A DNA stretch of 11,355 nucleotides from an uncultured Candidatus Saccharibacteria bacterium (GCA_947304075.1 CAMYZY010000018.1:1-11355); one strand, 5' to 3'. Counted from the first letter of the stretch, positions 1 through 6,001 are shown. Notes: generated by a model from the letters alone, not told the origin. Numbers and translations: made by a program.

Positions 1-6
1 TTTTTG

Positions 7-15
7 TGTTATAAT
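7..15 (+). promoter_or_regulatory. Extended -10 promoter of the first surface-protein gene
   Basis: A perfect TATAAT (10-15) is preceded by TG one base upstream (7-8), giving an extended -10 element. The -35 position would lie before the window starts. Transcription should begin near 22, leaving a leader of about 35 nt that carries a strong AGGAGG (48-53) just before the ATG at 57. Confidence 0.7.
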
Positions 16-56
16 GGTATCTAACAGACACACTAATTGAACAAATAAGGAGGTGA

Positions 57-1088
57 ATGAATAAAAAAGCGGTGTTATTGGATTTGTCGGTTGTCTTAGC
101 TTTGTTGCTTAGTCCGGCCTTTTTTGTATTGCCTAATGTTTACGCCGAAGACGAAGTGACCGAATCAGAACAGAGCCAAGAAGAGTCAAAAGATGATACT
201 GGCACCAATATTAGTTTGACTCCTGTTAGCAAGTTTTATCAACTTTCGGCGGCTTCAACATATGATGATACGTTTATAGTTAATAACACTGGCGGAAGGG
301 AACTAGCGATAGAAGTCTTTGCCGCTCCTTATTCTTATGTTCATTCCGATGAAACTGATTCGTACCAGCTTGGTTTTAGCAACGAAAACGAATACACACA
401 ATTGTCGCGCTGGATTAGCTTTAAAGATACTGATGGGAGCTATAAAAAATCAATTAGTGCAACCATCGCACCAGATAATTCATTTACAGTAAATTATAGA
501 GTGAGCACGCCAAATAGTATTCCGGCTGGTGGTCAATACGCCGTTATATTTGCTCGAACTACCAATGGCGTCACTTCTTCGAGTGGCATTAGGACCGAAG
601 CGAGCCCAGGTATGGTAATTTACGGGCGTTCGATTGACAGCGAGTCAATTATTGCTTCTGAAATTACAGATTTAAAAATCAATCAGACCATCACCGAAAA
701 TGAAAAAACCAGAAATTCTATTAATGCTTCAGCTAAGATTAAAAATACTGGTAACGTTGACTTTAGTGCAAATGGCAAGCTTGTAGCTGACGGGATTATT
801 TTTGGCGGACATTACGAAAGTGGTGACGGAAATGGTGTTCGTATTTCGGTGATTCCGGAATCCGAATTAATTCTGTCTGATGAATGGAAGGATACTCCAG
901 GATTTGGCATTTTTAAAGTGACCTGGACCGTGGAAGCGGCCGGCGAGACAGAGACGATTGAGCAAATTGTAGTAATAAATGTAGTGCCGGTCATTATTTT
1001 AACCATAATCCTATTGACAATTATCATAGTTTGGTGTATAATCCGAGCTAAGAAGCGTAAAGAGCGCCGTTCTAGACTGGCAGTCTAG
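57..1088 (+). CDS. Membrane-anchored surface protein with beta-sandwich (DUF916/chaperone-like) ectodomain
   Basis: This is a 343-residue secreted, membrane-anchored protein. Residues 1-30 form a signal peptide (basic start, hydrophobic core, VYA cleavage site before EDE), followed by an acidic linker (31-50). The ectodomain (about 51-300) is beta-rich. The first half has features of the DUF916/pilus-chaperone-like Ig fold: a VNNTGG strand-turn, an aromatic APYSY segment, a SRWISF motif and a PAGGQYAVIF strand; a second sandwich follows from about 205. Residues 306-329 are a transmembrane helix, ended by a very basic cytoplasmic tail (AKKRKERR). The AGGAGG is only 3 nt from the ATG, which is close, but no better in-frame start exists. 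It precedes a second surface gene by 71 bp and may be cotranscribed with it. The family assignment is by pattern and uncertain; the topology is well supported. No enzymatic motif was seen. Confidence 0.75.
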   Translation: MNKKAVLLDLSVVLALLLSPAFFVLPNVYAEDEVTESEQSQEESKDDTGTNISLTPVSKFYQLSAASTYDDTFIVNNTGGRELAIEVFAAPYSYVHSDETDSYQLGFSNENEYTQLSRWISFKDTDGSYKKSISATIAPDNSFTVNYRVSTPNSIPAGGQYAVIFARTTNGVTSSSGIRTEASPGMVIYGRSIDSESIIASEITDLKINQTITENEKTRNSINASAKIKNTGNVDFSANGKLVADGIIFGGHYESGDGNGVRISVIPESELILSDEWKDTPGFGIFKVTWTVEAAGETETIEQIVVINVVPVIILTIILLTIIIVWCIIRAKKRKERRSRLAV

Positions 1089-1110
1089 TTCGGAAGCCAG
1101 GCGAGTGGCT
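1072..1110 (+). other. Two consecutive hairpins across the stop codon and intergenic gap
   Basis: CTAGACT (1072-1078) pairs perfectly with AGTCTAG (1082-1088), and the second arm ends exactly on the TAG stop codon. A second hairpin pairs AGCCA (1095-1099) with TGGCT (1106-1110) around a 6-nt loop. Neither is followed by a proper T-run, so a strong terminator is unlikely. They could stabilise or partly attenuate the message between the two surface-protein genes. Confidence 0.45.
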
Positions 1111-1159
1111 AATCTTTACAAATCAAAACAAATATTAAACATAAACAAGAGTGTAGAGC

Positions 1160-2077
1160 ATGAAAAAGACACACAAAAAAATACTGGGCTTTTTCGGTTT
1201 AGGTATAGTCGCCGCAATGACAGCTGTAGCGGTGGTTTTGCCGAGTCCGGGAGTCTCAGCATTATCAAGCGTAACTGACACCGTTGTGATCCGTGTGGTT
1301 GGCGAAGCCCCGGATGTTGGTATTGACGGTGTAGAATCTGGTACGGTTACGATTAATCCAGATAAAACACTAAGTATTACTTACGAGAACGTTGGAAGAG
1401 TGAGAGTACAGTTGACTTATAAGAGTCTTGTGGATGGAACGGAAACGGTTTTTGATTTGGCGGATGAGATGGTGGATTATAATCCAGGGTCATTTCCTTT
1501 GATTCTTGATTTGAGCGAGTCACAGTATGGTTATGGTGATTACACGGTTAGAGTGTTTGGGGAAGGCACTTCGGGTACGGATGAAGATATAGTGAGATTT
1601 ACATATACACCATTTGACGCAGAACTAAGAGAAGACGAGAAAAATGATAAGACTGATGTGGATCTAGAATATATTGACACGGAAACTGGCTCGGACGAAG
1701 ATAGGATTGGTAAGTTTATAATTGAAGTATACGATAAAGATGGCAAACTAGTTAGTCCACTCTCGCCAATTACAGCCTTGCCACCTGCGACAATAGTTAA
1801 TTTGCCATTTGAAAAATATGATTTAGAGGCTGGACTTTATACGATAAAAATTACTGCGTACAATAAAGACGACGAAGAGCTAACGGTTAGGTATTTGGTC
1901 AAAGAAATTAAGGAAGGCGAAGTGATCCCAGTACCTGATACAGGTCGGATTATGAATAATTTGAATATATCGAAAGCGGATTTCTTGGTAAGCGGACTGA
2001 TAGTATTCTTAGCGGTAGGTTTGGGTGGTATATTGTACATCAATAAGAGAAGCAAAAAGAATTCGAGAAGACGATAA
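1160..2077 (+). CDS. Surface protein with Ig-like domains and C-terminal PDTG sorting-like signal
   Basis: This is a 305-residue exported protein. Residues 1-34 are a signal peptide (KKTHKK start, hydrophobic stretch, GVSA cleavage site). The ectodomain appears to hold two beta-sandwich modules, roughly 38-150 and 165-248, with short strands, acidic turns (YDKDGK, YNKDDEE) and a GLYTIKITAYN strand typical of Ig/FN3-like folds. The C-terminus has the three parts of a sortase substrate: VPDTG at 258-262, a hydrophobic helix at about 275-294, and the basic tail NKRSKKNSRRR. The spacer of about 12 residues between motif and helix is longer than in usual LPXTG proteins, and Leu is replaced by Val, so sortase processing is inferred. 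The ATG has only a weak purine-rich stretch upstream (gagtgtagag). It is probably read with the preceding surface gene and terminates at 2099-2138. No specific ligand or family is recognised. Confidence 0.75.
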   Translation: MKKTHKKILGFFGLGIVAAMTAVAVVLPSPGVSALSSVTDTVVIRVVGEAPDVGIDGVESGTVTINPDKTLSITYENVGRVRVQLTYKSLVDGTETVFDLADEMVDYNPGSFPLILDLSESQYGYGDYTVRVFGEGTSGTDEDIVRFTYTPFDAELREDEKNDKTDVDLEYIDTETGSDEDRIGKFIIEVYDKDGKLVSPLSPITALPPATIVNLPFEKYDLEAGLYTIKITAYNKDDEELTVRYLVKEIKEGEVIPVPDTGRIMNNLNISKADFLVSGLIVFLAVGLGGILYINKRSKKNSRRR

Positions 2078-2098
2078 ATAACAAAACTCTACACTAAT

Positions 2099-2138
2099 GC
2101 TCGGGCGCGACTGCGAGGGCGCCTGAGCTTGTTTTATT
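2099..2138 (+). terminator. Rho-independent terminator after the surface-protein genes
   Basis: GCTCGGGCGC (2099-2108) pairs with GCGCCTGAGC (2119-2128), ten pairs including one G-U, around a 10-nt loop. It is followed by ttgttttatt (2129-2138). It lies between convergent genes, with its T-run over the tsf stop codon at 2134-2136. In the minus direction the stem is followed by a much weaker T-run, so it may stop tsf transcripts only partly. Confidence 0.85.
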
Positions 2139-2730
2139 CTGTAACACCAAGTTCAATTCGCTTGAATTGGCGGATGGTGATATTTTCACCGGTCTTCGCA
2201 ATGGCTTCTTTGATGAATTGTTCTACGGTCTTGGTATCGTCCAAAATATATGGTTGATTCATCAATACTTTGTCAGCGAAAGCTTTTTTAACTTGGCCTT
2301 CGAGAATTTTATCTTTCATATTCTCTGGGCCTTTGAAGTTGGTTTCGAGCTCTTTAATTTTGGCCTTGCGTACATCTTCGGGGATGTCTTCTTCAGAAAC
2401 ATAAAGTGGATTCATTGATGCAATTTGCATTGCGATTTGGTGAGCCAAAGTCTTAAATTCGTCGGTCTTGGCTACAAAAGAAGTTTCACAGTTAACTTCA
2501 ACGATAGCGCCTAGACGTCCGTCGTGAATGTAAGCTTCGACGAGACCTTCGCGAGTTTCGCGGTCACCACGCTTTTCGGCTTTAGTCAAGCCTTTTTTGC
2601 GCATCGCTTCAAGGGCTTTATCAAAATCGCCACCGGCTTCAACTAATGCTTTTTTGGCATCAGTTAGACCTGCGCCCGACAATTCTTTTAGTTTTTTGAT
2701 TTGTTCGATTGATATTTCTGCTTTTGCCAT
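2134..2730 (-). CDS. tsf: Elongation factor Ts (short form)
   Basis: EF-Ts is the nucleotide exchange factor that releases GDP from EF-Tu in the cytoplasm. The 198-residue product has an N-terminal UBA-like domain (about 4-42, with LKELSGAGLTDAKKAL matching the first family signature), then EVNCETSFVAK at 78-88, the second signature, and a single compact core domain. It is the short form, as in Thermus (about 196) rather than E. coli (283). The start is the ATG at 2730, because AGGAGG (2735-2740) sits 4 nt upstream and the protein then begins MAKAEISIEQ as in homologues; an upstream ATG would add 19 unrelated residues and overlap rpsB. The TDFV motif that touches EF-Tu reads TSFV: Asp is Ser84 (codon TCT), while the key Phe (85) is kept. 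It lies 16 nt behind rpsB in one operon. Confidence 0.97.
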   Translation of the reverse strand: MAKAEISIEQIKKLKELSGAGLTDAKKALVEAGGDFDKALEAMRKKGLTKAEKRGDRETREGLVEAYIHDGRLGAIVEVNCETSFVAKTDEFKTLAHQIAMQIASMNPLYVSEEDIPEDVRKAKIKELETNFKGPENMKDKILEGQVKKAFADKVLMNQPYILDDTKTVEQFIKEAIAKTGENITIRQFKRIELGVTE

Positions 2731-2746
2731 TTTGCCTCCTAAATAA

Positions 2747-3433
2747 TTATTTTTTTCCTTCTTTGATTGCTTGTACGAAATAATCAAGAATTAGTTTCGT
2801 CGCTTTGATTGAGTCGTCATTAGCTGGAATGACATAGTCAATCGGAGTTGGGTCAACGTTAGAATCAGTAATTGCAAATACTGGGATCTTGAGATTGTTT
2901 GCCTCTTTGACGGCGTTTTTGTCTTCCATAGCATCGATAACGATGATGGCAGCTGGTTGATCGGTCATATCCTTGATACCGCCATAGCGTTCATTTAGTA
3001 AATCGATTTCTTCCTGGAAGCGTTGAACTTCAAGCTTTGAATAGCGGTTTTCGAGCTCACCGGATGCCATGCGGCGCTCCAATTCTTTGAGCTTTTTGAT
3101 TTGACGGTTGACCGTCTCGACATTTGTAAGGGTACCACCAACCCATCTAACCGTGACGTAAGGCATATCGGTAGCTTCGGCAGCTTCCTTTACAACGTCT
3201 TTCATTTGCTTTTTGGTGCCAACGAAAAGAACTTTTTTGCCATTTTTGACAATTTCCGTGACTTTCGGAAGAGCCGTTTCGAGACCTTCGACGGTCTTTT
3301 CTAGGTTAATAATATGTGCTTCACCGCGTTTGCTGTGAATGTATGGCGCCATCTTTGGGTGCCACCGGCTAGTTTTGTGCCCAAAATGTGCACCGGCTTC
3401 TAGCAGAGCTTTCATATCGACATTCACTGTCAT
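2747..3433 (-). CDS. rpsB: 30S ribosomal protein uS2
   Basis: uS2 binds late in 30S assembly, at the head-body junction, and helps hold bS1 where present. The 228-residue protein has the full family pattern: LLEAGAHFGHKTSRWHPKM near residue 10, the KVLFVGTKKQ strand, VRWVGGTLTN near 96, the coiled-coil protrusion rich in charged residues (about 107-150), and the second signature PAAIIVIDAMEDKNAVKEA followed by IPVFAITDSN. Length is close to E. coli (241). The ATG at 3433 is supported by AAAGGAAA about 6-10 nt upstream and by alignment of the N-terminus. It is the first gene of the rpsB-tsf operon, with its own strong promoter (3531-3559) and a structured leader (3454-3504). pyrH, the usual third gene, is absent here. 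Confidence 0.98.
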   Translation of the reverse strand: MTVNVDMKALLEAGAHFGHKTSRWHPKMAPYIHSKRGEAHIINLEKTVEGLETALPKVTEIVKNGKKVLFVGTKKQMKDVVKEAAEATDMPYVTVRWVGGTLTNVETVNRQIKKLKELERRMASGELENRYSKLEVQRFQEEIDLLNERYGGIKDMTDQPAAIIVIDAMEDKNAVKEANNLKIPVFAITDSNVDPTPIDYVIPANDDSIKATKLILDYFVQAIKEGKK

Positions 3434-3453
3434 ATATGATTTCCTTTCTCTTT

Positions 3454-3504
3454 GTTTTTGGGCACACTCGGGCGTAAATCACGCTCAGGAAATCTCCCAA
3501 AAAC
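3454..3504 (-). promoter_or_regulatory. Structured 5' leader of the rpsB-tsf mRNA
   Basis: In the transcript, GUUUUUGGG (3504-3496) can pair perfectly over nine bases with CCCAAAAAC (3462-3454), enclosing a smaller hairpin GCGU/ACGC (3484-3481 with 3475-3472, 5-nt loop). The closing helix ends about 20 nt before the start codon, next to the ribosome binding site. Ribosomal protein operons are commonly controlled by their own product through such leaders; autoregulation by S2 here is inference, and the sequence shows only the fold. Confidence 0.5.
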
Positions 3505-3530
3505 TGTTTCATTAATTAATATATGACTAA

Positions 3531-3559
3531 ATTATAGCACATATGCTTGAGAAAAGCAA
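3531..3559 (-). promoter_or_regulatory. rpsB-tsf promoter
   Basis: On the minus strand TTGCTT (3559-3554) is followed after exactly 17 nt by TATAAT (3536-3531), and TG precedes the -10 by one base, giving an extended -10 as well. Transcription should start near 3524, giving a leader of about 90 nt. The -35 overlaps the divergent promoter of the ClpP-like gene. Confidence 0.85.
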
Positions 3560-3575
3560 GAACTAAGAGTAAAAT
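3547..3575 (+). promoter_or_regulatory. Promoter of the ClpP-like peptidase gene
   Basis: TTGAGA (3547-3552) and TAAAAT (3570-3575) are separated by 17 nt. The predicted start near 3582 gives a leader of about 40 nt carrying GGAGGTGA (3611-3618). Its spacer contains the -35 of the divergent rpsB promoter, so the two cannot be occupied together. Confidence 0.55.
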
Positions 3576-3622
3576 GTTTTTATCTGACTTTAGGTCAAGT
3601 ACATTAAAATGGAGGTGAGAAA

Positions 3623-4264
3623 ATGGTCTCGATTTCAGACAATCAGCTGCGTACGAATTGCTCGCTATGGGAACTATCCAATCTAGAGGACGAAAAGAAC
3701 CGTAGATTTTATCTTTGCGGCGAAATTGCATCCGTTGACGAGTGTAGCGATGAGTTTAACCCGACACTGTCCCCAACGTCAGAATTGGTCAGACAAATCT
3801 TCACTATCAATAGAGCAGATATGTCTATTCCGATCGAGTCAAGAAAACCCATCATTATCTACATCAATTCTCCGGGTGGAGAATTGGCTGAAGGTTTTTC
3901 GTTGGTCTCTGCGATGGCGCTGAGCAAAACCCCAATCTATACCGTGAATATCGGCATGTGGTGTTCGATGGCGTTTCTAATTGGGATTACTGGCAAAAAG
4001 CGTTTTTCGTTGCCTTATATGACATTCTTAATGCATGAGGCATCCGGCTTATCTATTGGTAAGATTAGTAGCATGGAAGAAAAAATTAATTTTGACCGTA
4101 AATTCAGTGACAAAGTGGTAAAACAGCATATCTTGAGCCATAGCAGCATGACCGAAAGAGACTACGATTTGGTAGTCAAAAAAGAGTTGTATATGTTGCC
4201 AGAAGAAGCCAAGATGTATGGGTTTATCGATGAAATCGTGTCAGATATTGACACCATTTTATAA
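3623..4264 (+). CDS. ClpP-like serine peptidase (ClpP/crotonase fold)
   Basis: This is a 213-residue relative of ClpP, the cytoplasmic serine peptidase that forms ring chambers fed by Clp ATPases. Visible ClpP features: FYLCGEI strand (29-35), IIIYINSPGGE (77-87) with the oxyanion-loop GG, nucleophile Ser115 in GMWCSMAF (canonical GQAASMGA), His138 in FLMHEASG (canonical MIHQP), and MLPEEAKMYGFIDEI (191-205, canonical SAEEALEYGLID). The Ser-His and His-acid spacings (23 and 50) nearly match ClpP. At the catalytic Asp position the alignment gives Glu188 (KELY versus RDNF). GMWCSM and the absence of the usual QPLGG loop mark it as divergent from housekeeping ClpP. A strong GGAGGTGA supports the ATG. 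It is monocistronic, with its own promoter and terminator, and no Clp ATPase is nearby, so partner and substrate cannot be stated. Confidence 0.85.
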   Translation: MVSISDNQLRTNCSLWELSNLEDEKNRRFYLCGEIASVDECSDEFNPTLSPTSELVRQIFTINRADMSIPIESRKPIIIYINSPGGELAEGFSLVSAMALSKTPIYTVNIGMWCSMAFLIGITGKKRFSLPYMTFLMHEASGLSIGKISSMEEKINFDRKFSDKVVKQHILSHSSMTERDYDLVVKKELYMLPEEAKMYGFIDEIVSDIDTIL

Positions 4265-4274
4265 AAACAGATAG

Positions 4275-4299
4275 GGCGAACCTCGGTTCGCCTTTTTTT
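4275..4299 (+). terminator. Rho-independent terminator of the ClpP-like gene
   Basis: GGCGAAC (4275-4281) pairs with GTTCGCC (4286-4292) around a CTCG tetraloop, followed by seven T (4293-4299). It lies 10 nt after the stop codon. Confidence 0.95.
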
Positions 4300-4301
4300 A
4301 C

Positions 4302-4330
4302 TTTACAATTTTAAAGAACTCTGATATAAT
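4302..4330 (+). promoter_or_regulatory. rpmE promoter, probably leaderless
   Basis: TTTACA (4302-4307), a 17-nt spacer and TATAAT (4325-4330) with TG one base upstream form a near-consensus extended -10 promoter. The ATG at 4342 is only 11 nt past the -10, so the mRNA would have a leader of about 5 nt at most. No Shine-Dalgarno is present. Confidence 0.8.
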
Positions 4331-4341
4331 TGACGGCAATT

Positions 4342-4695
4342 ATGAGTAAAAAAGAGTTACATCCCAAGGATTATCGCGACGTCGTTTTTTCCGATGAAGC
4401 GGCTGGCTTTTCGTTTTTGAGTAAGTCCACGGCGAAGAGCGAAGAAACTATTAAGTGGACAGATGGCAAAGAATATCCTTTGGTAAAAATTCAGATTTCT
4501 TCAGCTTCTCATCCGTTCTTTACGGGAGAAGAGAAGATTATCGATACCGAAGGACGCGTTGACCGCTTTAAGGCACGCGCTGAGAAGGCGAAGAAATTGC
4601 GTTCTGCTTTGGAGAACAAGGCTAAGAAGGCAATTAAAGAAGCCGAGAAAAAAGCAAAAGCGAGCGATGCAATCGAAGCAAAAGTAGAAGAATAA
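4342..4695 (+). CDS. rpmE2: 50S ribosomal protein bL31, type B, with basic C-terminal extension
   Basis: bL31 sits on the central protuberance of the 50S subunit and bridges to the 30S head. The 117-residue product has the bL31 landmarks ELHPKDYRDVVF at the start, WTDGKEYPLVKIQISS in the middle, and the hallmark HPFFTGEEKIIDTEGRVDRF (about 57-76). It lacks the zinc-binding cysteines of the A form, so it is type B. A lysine- and alanine-rich helical tail (about 77-117) adds some 30 residues beyond the usual 80-90. The ATG at 4342 is chosen because the promoter's TATAAT ends at 4330; a TTG at that position would lie within the -10. The gene stands alone between two terminators, with no ribosome binding site, so leaderless translation is likely. 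Confidence 0.93.
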   Translation: MSKKELHPKDYRDVVFSDEAAGFSFLSKSTAKSEETIKWTDGKEYPLVKIQISSASHPFFTGEEKIIDTEGRVDRFKARAEKAKKLRSALENKAKKAIKEAEKKAKASDAIEAKVEE

Positions 4696-4706
4696 TTGCT
4701 TAAAAG

Positions 4707-4733
4707 ACTCTCCCCCAAGAAGGAGAGTTTTTT
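4707..4733 (+). terminator. Rho-independent terminator of rpmE
   Basis: ACTCTCC (4707-4713) pairs with GGAGAGT (4722-4728) around an 8-nt loop, followed by a T-run to 4733. Upstream A residues (4702-4705) could extend the stem into the T-run. It abuts the frr promoter, whose extended -10 begins at 4735. Confidence 0.9.
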
Positions 4734-4734
4734 G

Positions 4735-4743
4735 TGATATAAT
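4735..4743 (+). promoter_or_regulatory. Extended -10 promoter of frr-uppS
   Basis: TG (4735-4736) plus one base plus TATAAT (4738-4743) form an extended -10. The -35 position falls inside the rpmE terminator stem and shows no good match, fitting a promoter that relies on the TG. Transcription should start near 4750, leaving about 17 nt with AAGGAG (4756-4761) before frr. Confidence 0.7.
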
Positions 4744-4766
4744 AAATATATAAATAAGGAGTTTTT

Positions 4767-5312
4767 ATGTTCGATACAAAAGAAGACCGCAAGAAAATGG
4801 AGTCTATCATTTCGCGTTTTAAAGATGAAATGAAGAAGGTTCGAACTGGACGGGCACACCCAGACATGGTTTCAGGTGTAAAGGTTGAAGTTTATGGTCA
4901 ATTCATGCCATTAAACCAAGTGGCAAACATTACCGCTGCTGATGCGACTTTACTTGTAATTACTCCGTTTGATCCGTCGAACATTCAGGCTATTGCTTCA
5001 GCGATTCGTGCCGACCAATCCCTAGGTCTTAATCCGGCTGACGACGGACGCGTAATTAGAGTACCAATTCCTGCTCTTACAGAAGAGCGCCGCAAAGAAA
5101 TCGTTAAGGCTGCTTCAGCAAAGGTAGAAGAAGCTAAGGTTGCAATTCGTAACGTACGAGAAGATGCCCGCAAGGCCGTAAAAATTGCTACCGAAATGAG
5201 TGAAGATGTCAAAAAACGCGCTGAGAAAGAAATTGATGAGTTGACTAAAGAATTCAACGACAAGGTCGAAGCCGAATTTAAAAATAAATCCGAGGAGATA
5301 ATGAAGATATGA
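4767..5312 (+). CDS. frr: Ribosome recycling factor
   Basis: RRF acts with EF-G to split the post-termination ribosome and free mRNA and tRNA for reuse. The 181-residue product is full length for the family (about 185). It shows the N-terminal helix of the three-helix bundle (about 1-28), the conserved KVRTGRAHPDM (24-34), a small beta domain (about 35-105) with VEVYGQFMPLNQVANI and ITPFDPSNIQAIASAI, the NPADDGRVIRVPIPALTEERRKE segment, and two long charged helices to the end. AAGGAG is 5 nt from the ATG. Its last codons overlap the uppS start (ATGA), so the two are cotranscribed and probably translationally coupled, as in many bacteria. Confidence 0.98.
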   Translation: MFDTKEDRKKMESIISRFKDEMKKVRTGRAHPDMVSGVKVEVYGQFMPLNQVANITAADATLLVITPFDPSNIQAIASAIRADQSLGLNPADDGRVIRVPIPALTEERRKEIVKAASAKVEEAKVAIRNVREDARKAVKIATEMSEDVKKRAEKEIDELTKEFNDKVEAEFKNKSEEIMKI

Positions 5313-5980
5313 GTTTAACACATTTAGGTATTATCGCTGATGGGAATCGTCGTTGGGCAAGGGAACGTTCTCTCCCGACGATTGAGGGGCATAAGCAAGG
5401 TTTAAAATCAATCGAACAGCTAGTGGATGGTGCGAGTGCCGCTGGCATTAAATATATTACATTTTACGTATTTAGTACGGAAAACTGGGGTAGAAGCGAA
5501 GCGGAAGTTTCTTATATTATGAAGCTAGCAGAGACTAAAATCTTAAAGTATGCCGAAAAAATGAAAGCAAAAAATGGCAGACTACTGGTGCTCGGTTCAA
5601 AGAAAAGAATTTCACCAAAATTAATGAATATCATTGAGAAAGCAGAAAAACTAACCGAAGATTGCGACGGAATAACTGTGAGTTTTTGTTTTAATTATGG
5701 TGGCGAGCAAGAAATTGCCGATGCGGCGAATATTGCGAAAGATGTTGAAAAGGAAATCACACCAGAGACCATCAGAAAGCATCTTTATCATCCTGAAGTG
5801 CCTGATATCGACATGGTAGTTAGGACTTCTGGTGAAGAGAGAATCTCTGGTTTTATGTTATGGCGAGCTTCTTATAGCGAATTTATGTTTATCGAAAAAT
5901 ACTTCCCGGAGATGAAAGCGGAAGATATTGATGACATAGTAAAAGAATACGATAAACGAAACCGTAGATTTGGTAAATAA
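5309..5980 (+). CDS. uppS: Undecaprenyl (di-trans,poly-cis) diphosphate synthase
   Basis: This cis-prenyltransferase adds isopentenyl diphosphate units to farnesyl diphosphate to make the C55 lipid carrier of peptidoglycan and surface polysaccharides, at the inner face of the membrane. Residues 7-17 read GIIADGNRRWA, with catalytic Asp11 and the DGN loop (canonical IMDGNGRWA). FYVFSTENWGRS (52-63) and FNYGGEQEI follow. Near the C-terminus RTSGEERISGFMLWRASYSEF gives the conserved Arg residues and Ser that bind the diphosphate. At 223 residues it is slightly shorter than the usual 240-250. Its ATG overlaps the frr stop by 4 nt, and GAGGAG (5292-5297) within frr is the likely ribosome binding site. 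cdsA and dxr, which often follow uppS, are absent. Confidence 0.97.
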   Translation: MSLTHLGIIADGNRRWARERSLPTIEGHKQGLKSIEQLVDGASAAGIKYITFYVFSTENWGRSEAEVSYIMKLAETKILKYAEKMKAKNGRLLVLGSKKRISPKLMNIIEKAEKLTEDCDGITVSFCFNYGGEQEIADAANIAKDVEKEITPETIRKHLYHPEVPDIDMVVRTSGEERISGFMLWRASYSEFMFIEKYFPEMKAEDIDDIVKEYDKRNRRFGK

Positions 5981-5992
5981 TAAACGCTAGTA

Positions 5993-6001
5993 TGGTATAA
6001 T
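5993..6001 (+). promoter_or_regulatory. Extended -10 promoter of rseP, probably leaderless
   Basis: TG (5993-5994), one base, then TATAAT (5996-6001). The rseP ATG begins at 6009, only 7 nt later, at or within a base or two of the expected transcription start. The 11 bases 5991-6001 are identical to those before proS (8097-8107). No clear -35 at 17 nt and no Shine-Dalgarno. Confidence 0.75.

Noticed and set aside
1115..1145. Possible separate promoter for the second surface gene (TTTACA at 1115)
   Set aside because: The only -10-like matches (TATTAA at 12 nt, CATAAA at 19 nt) have poor spacing, so it is too weak to call.
2731..2787. Longer tsf start adding 19 residues
   Set aside because: The extension would overlap the rpsB stop, matches no EF-Ts N-terminus, and the internal ATG has an ideal AGGAGG 4 nt upstream.
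4330..4341. Upstream TTG start for rpmE
   Set aside because: The TTG overlaps the promoter's TATAAT and would be upstream of the transcription start; bL31 proteins begin at the MSKKELHP position.
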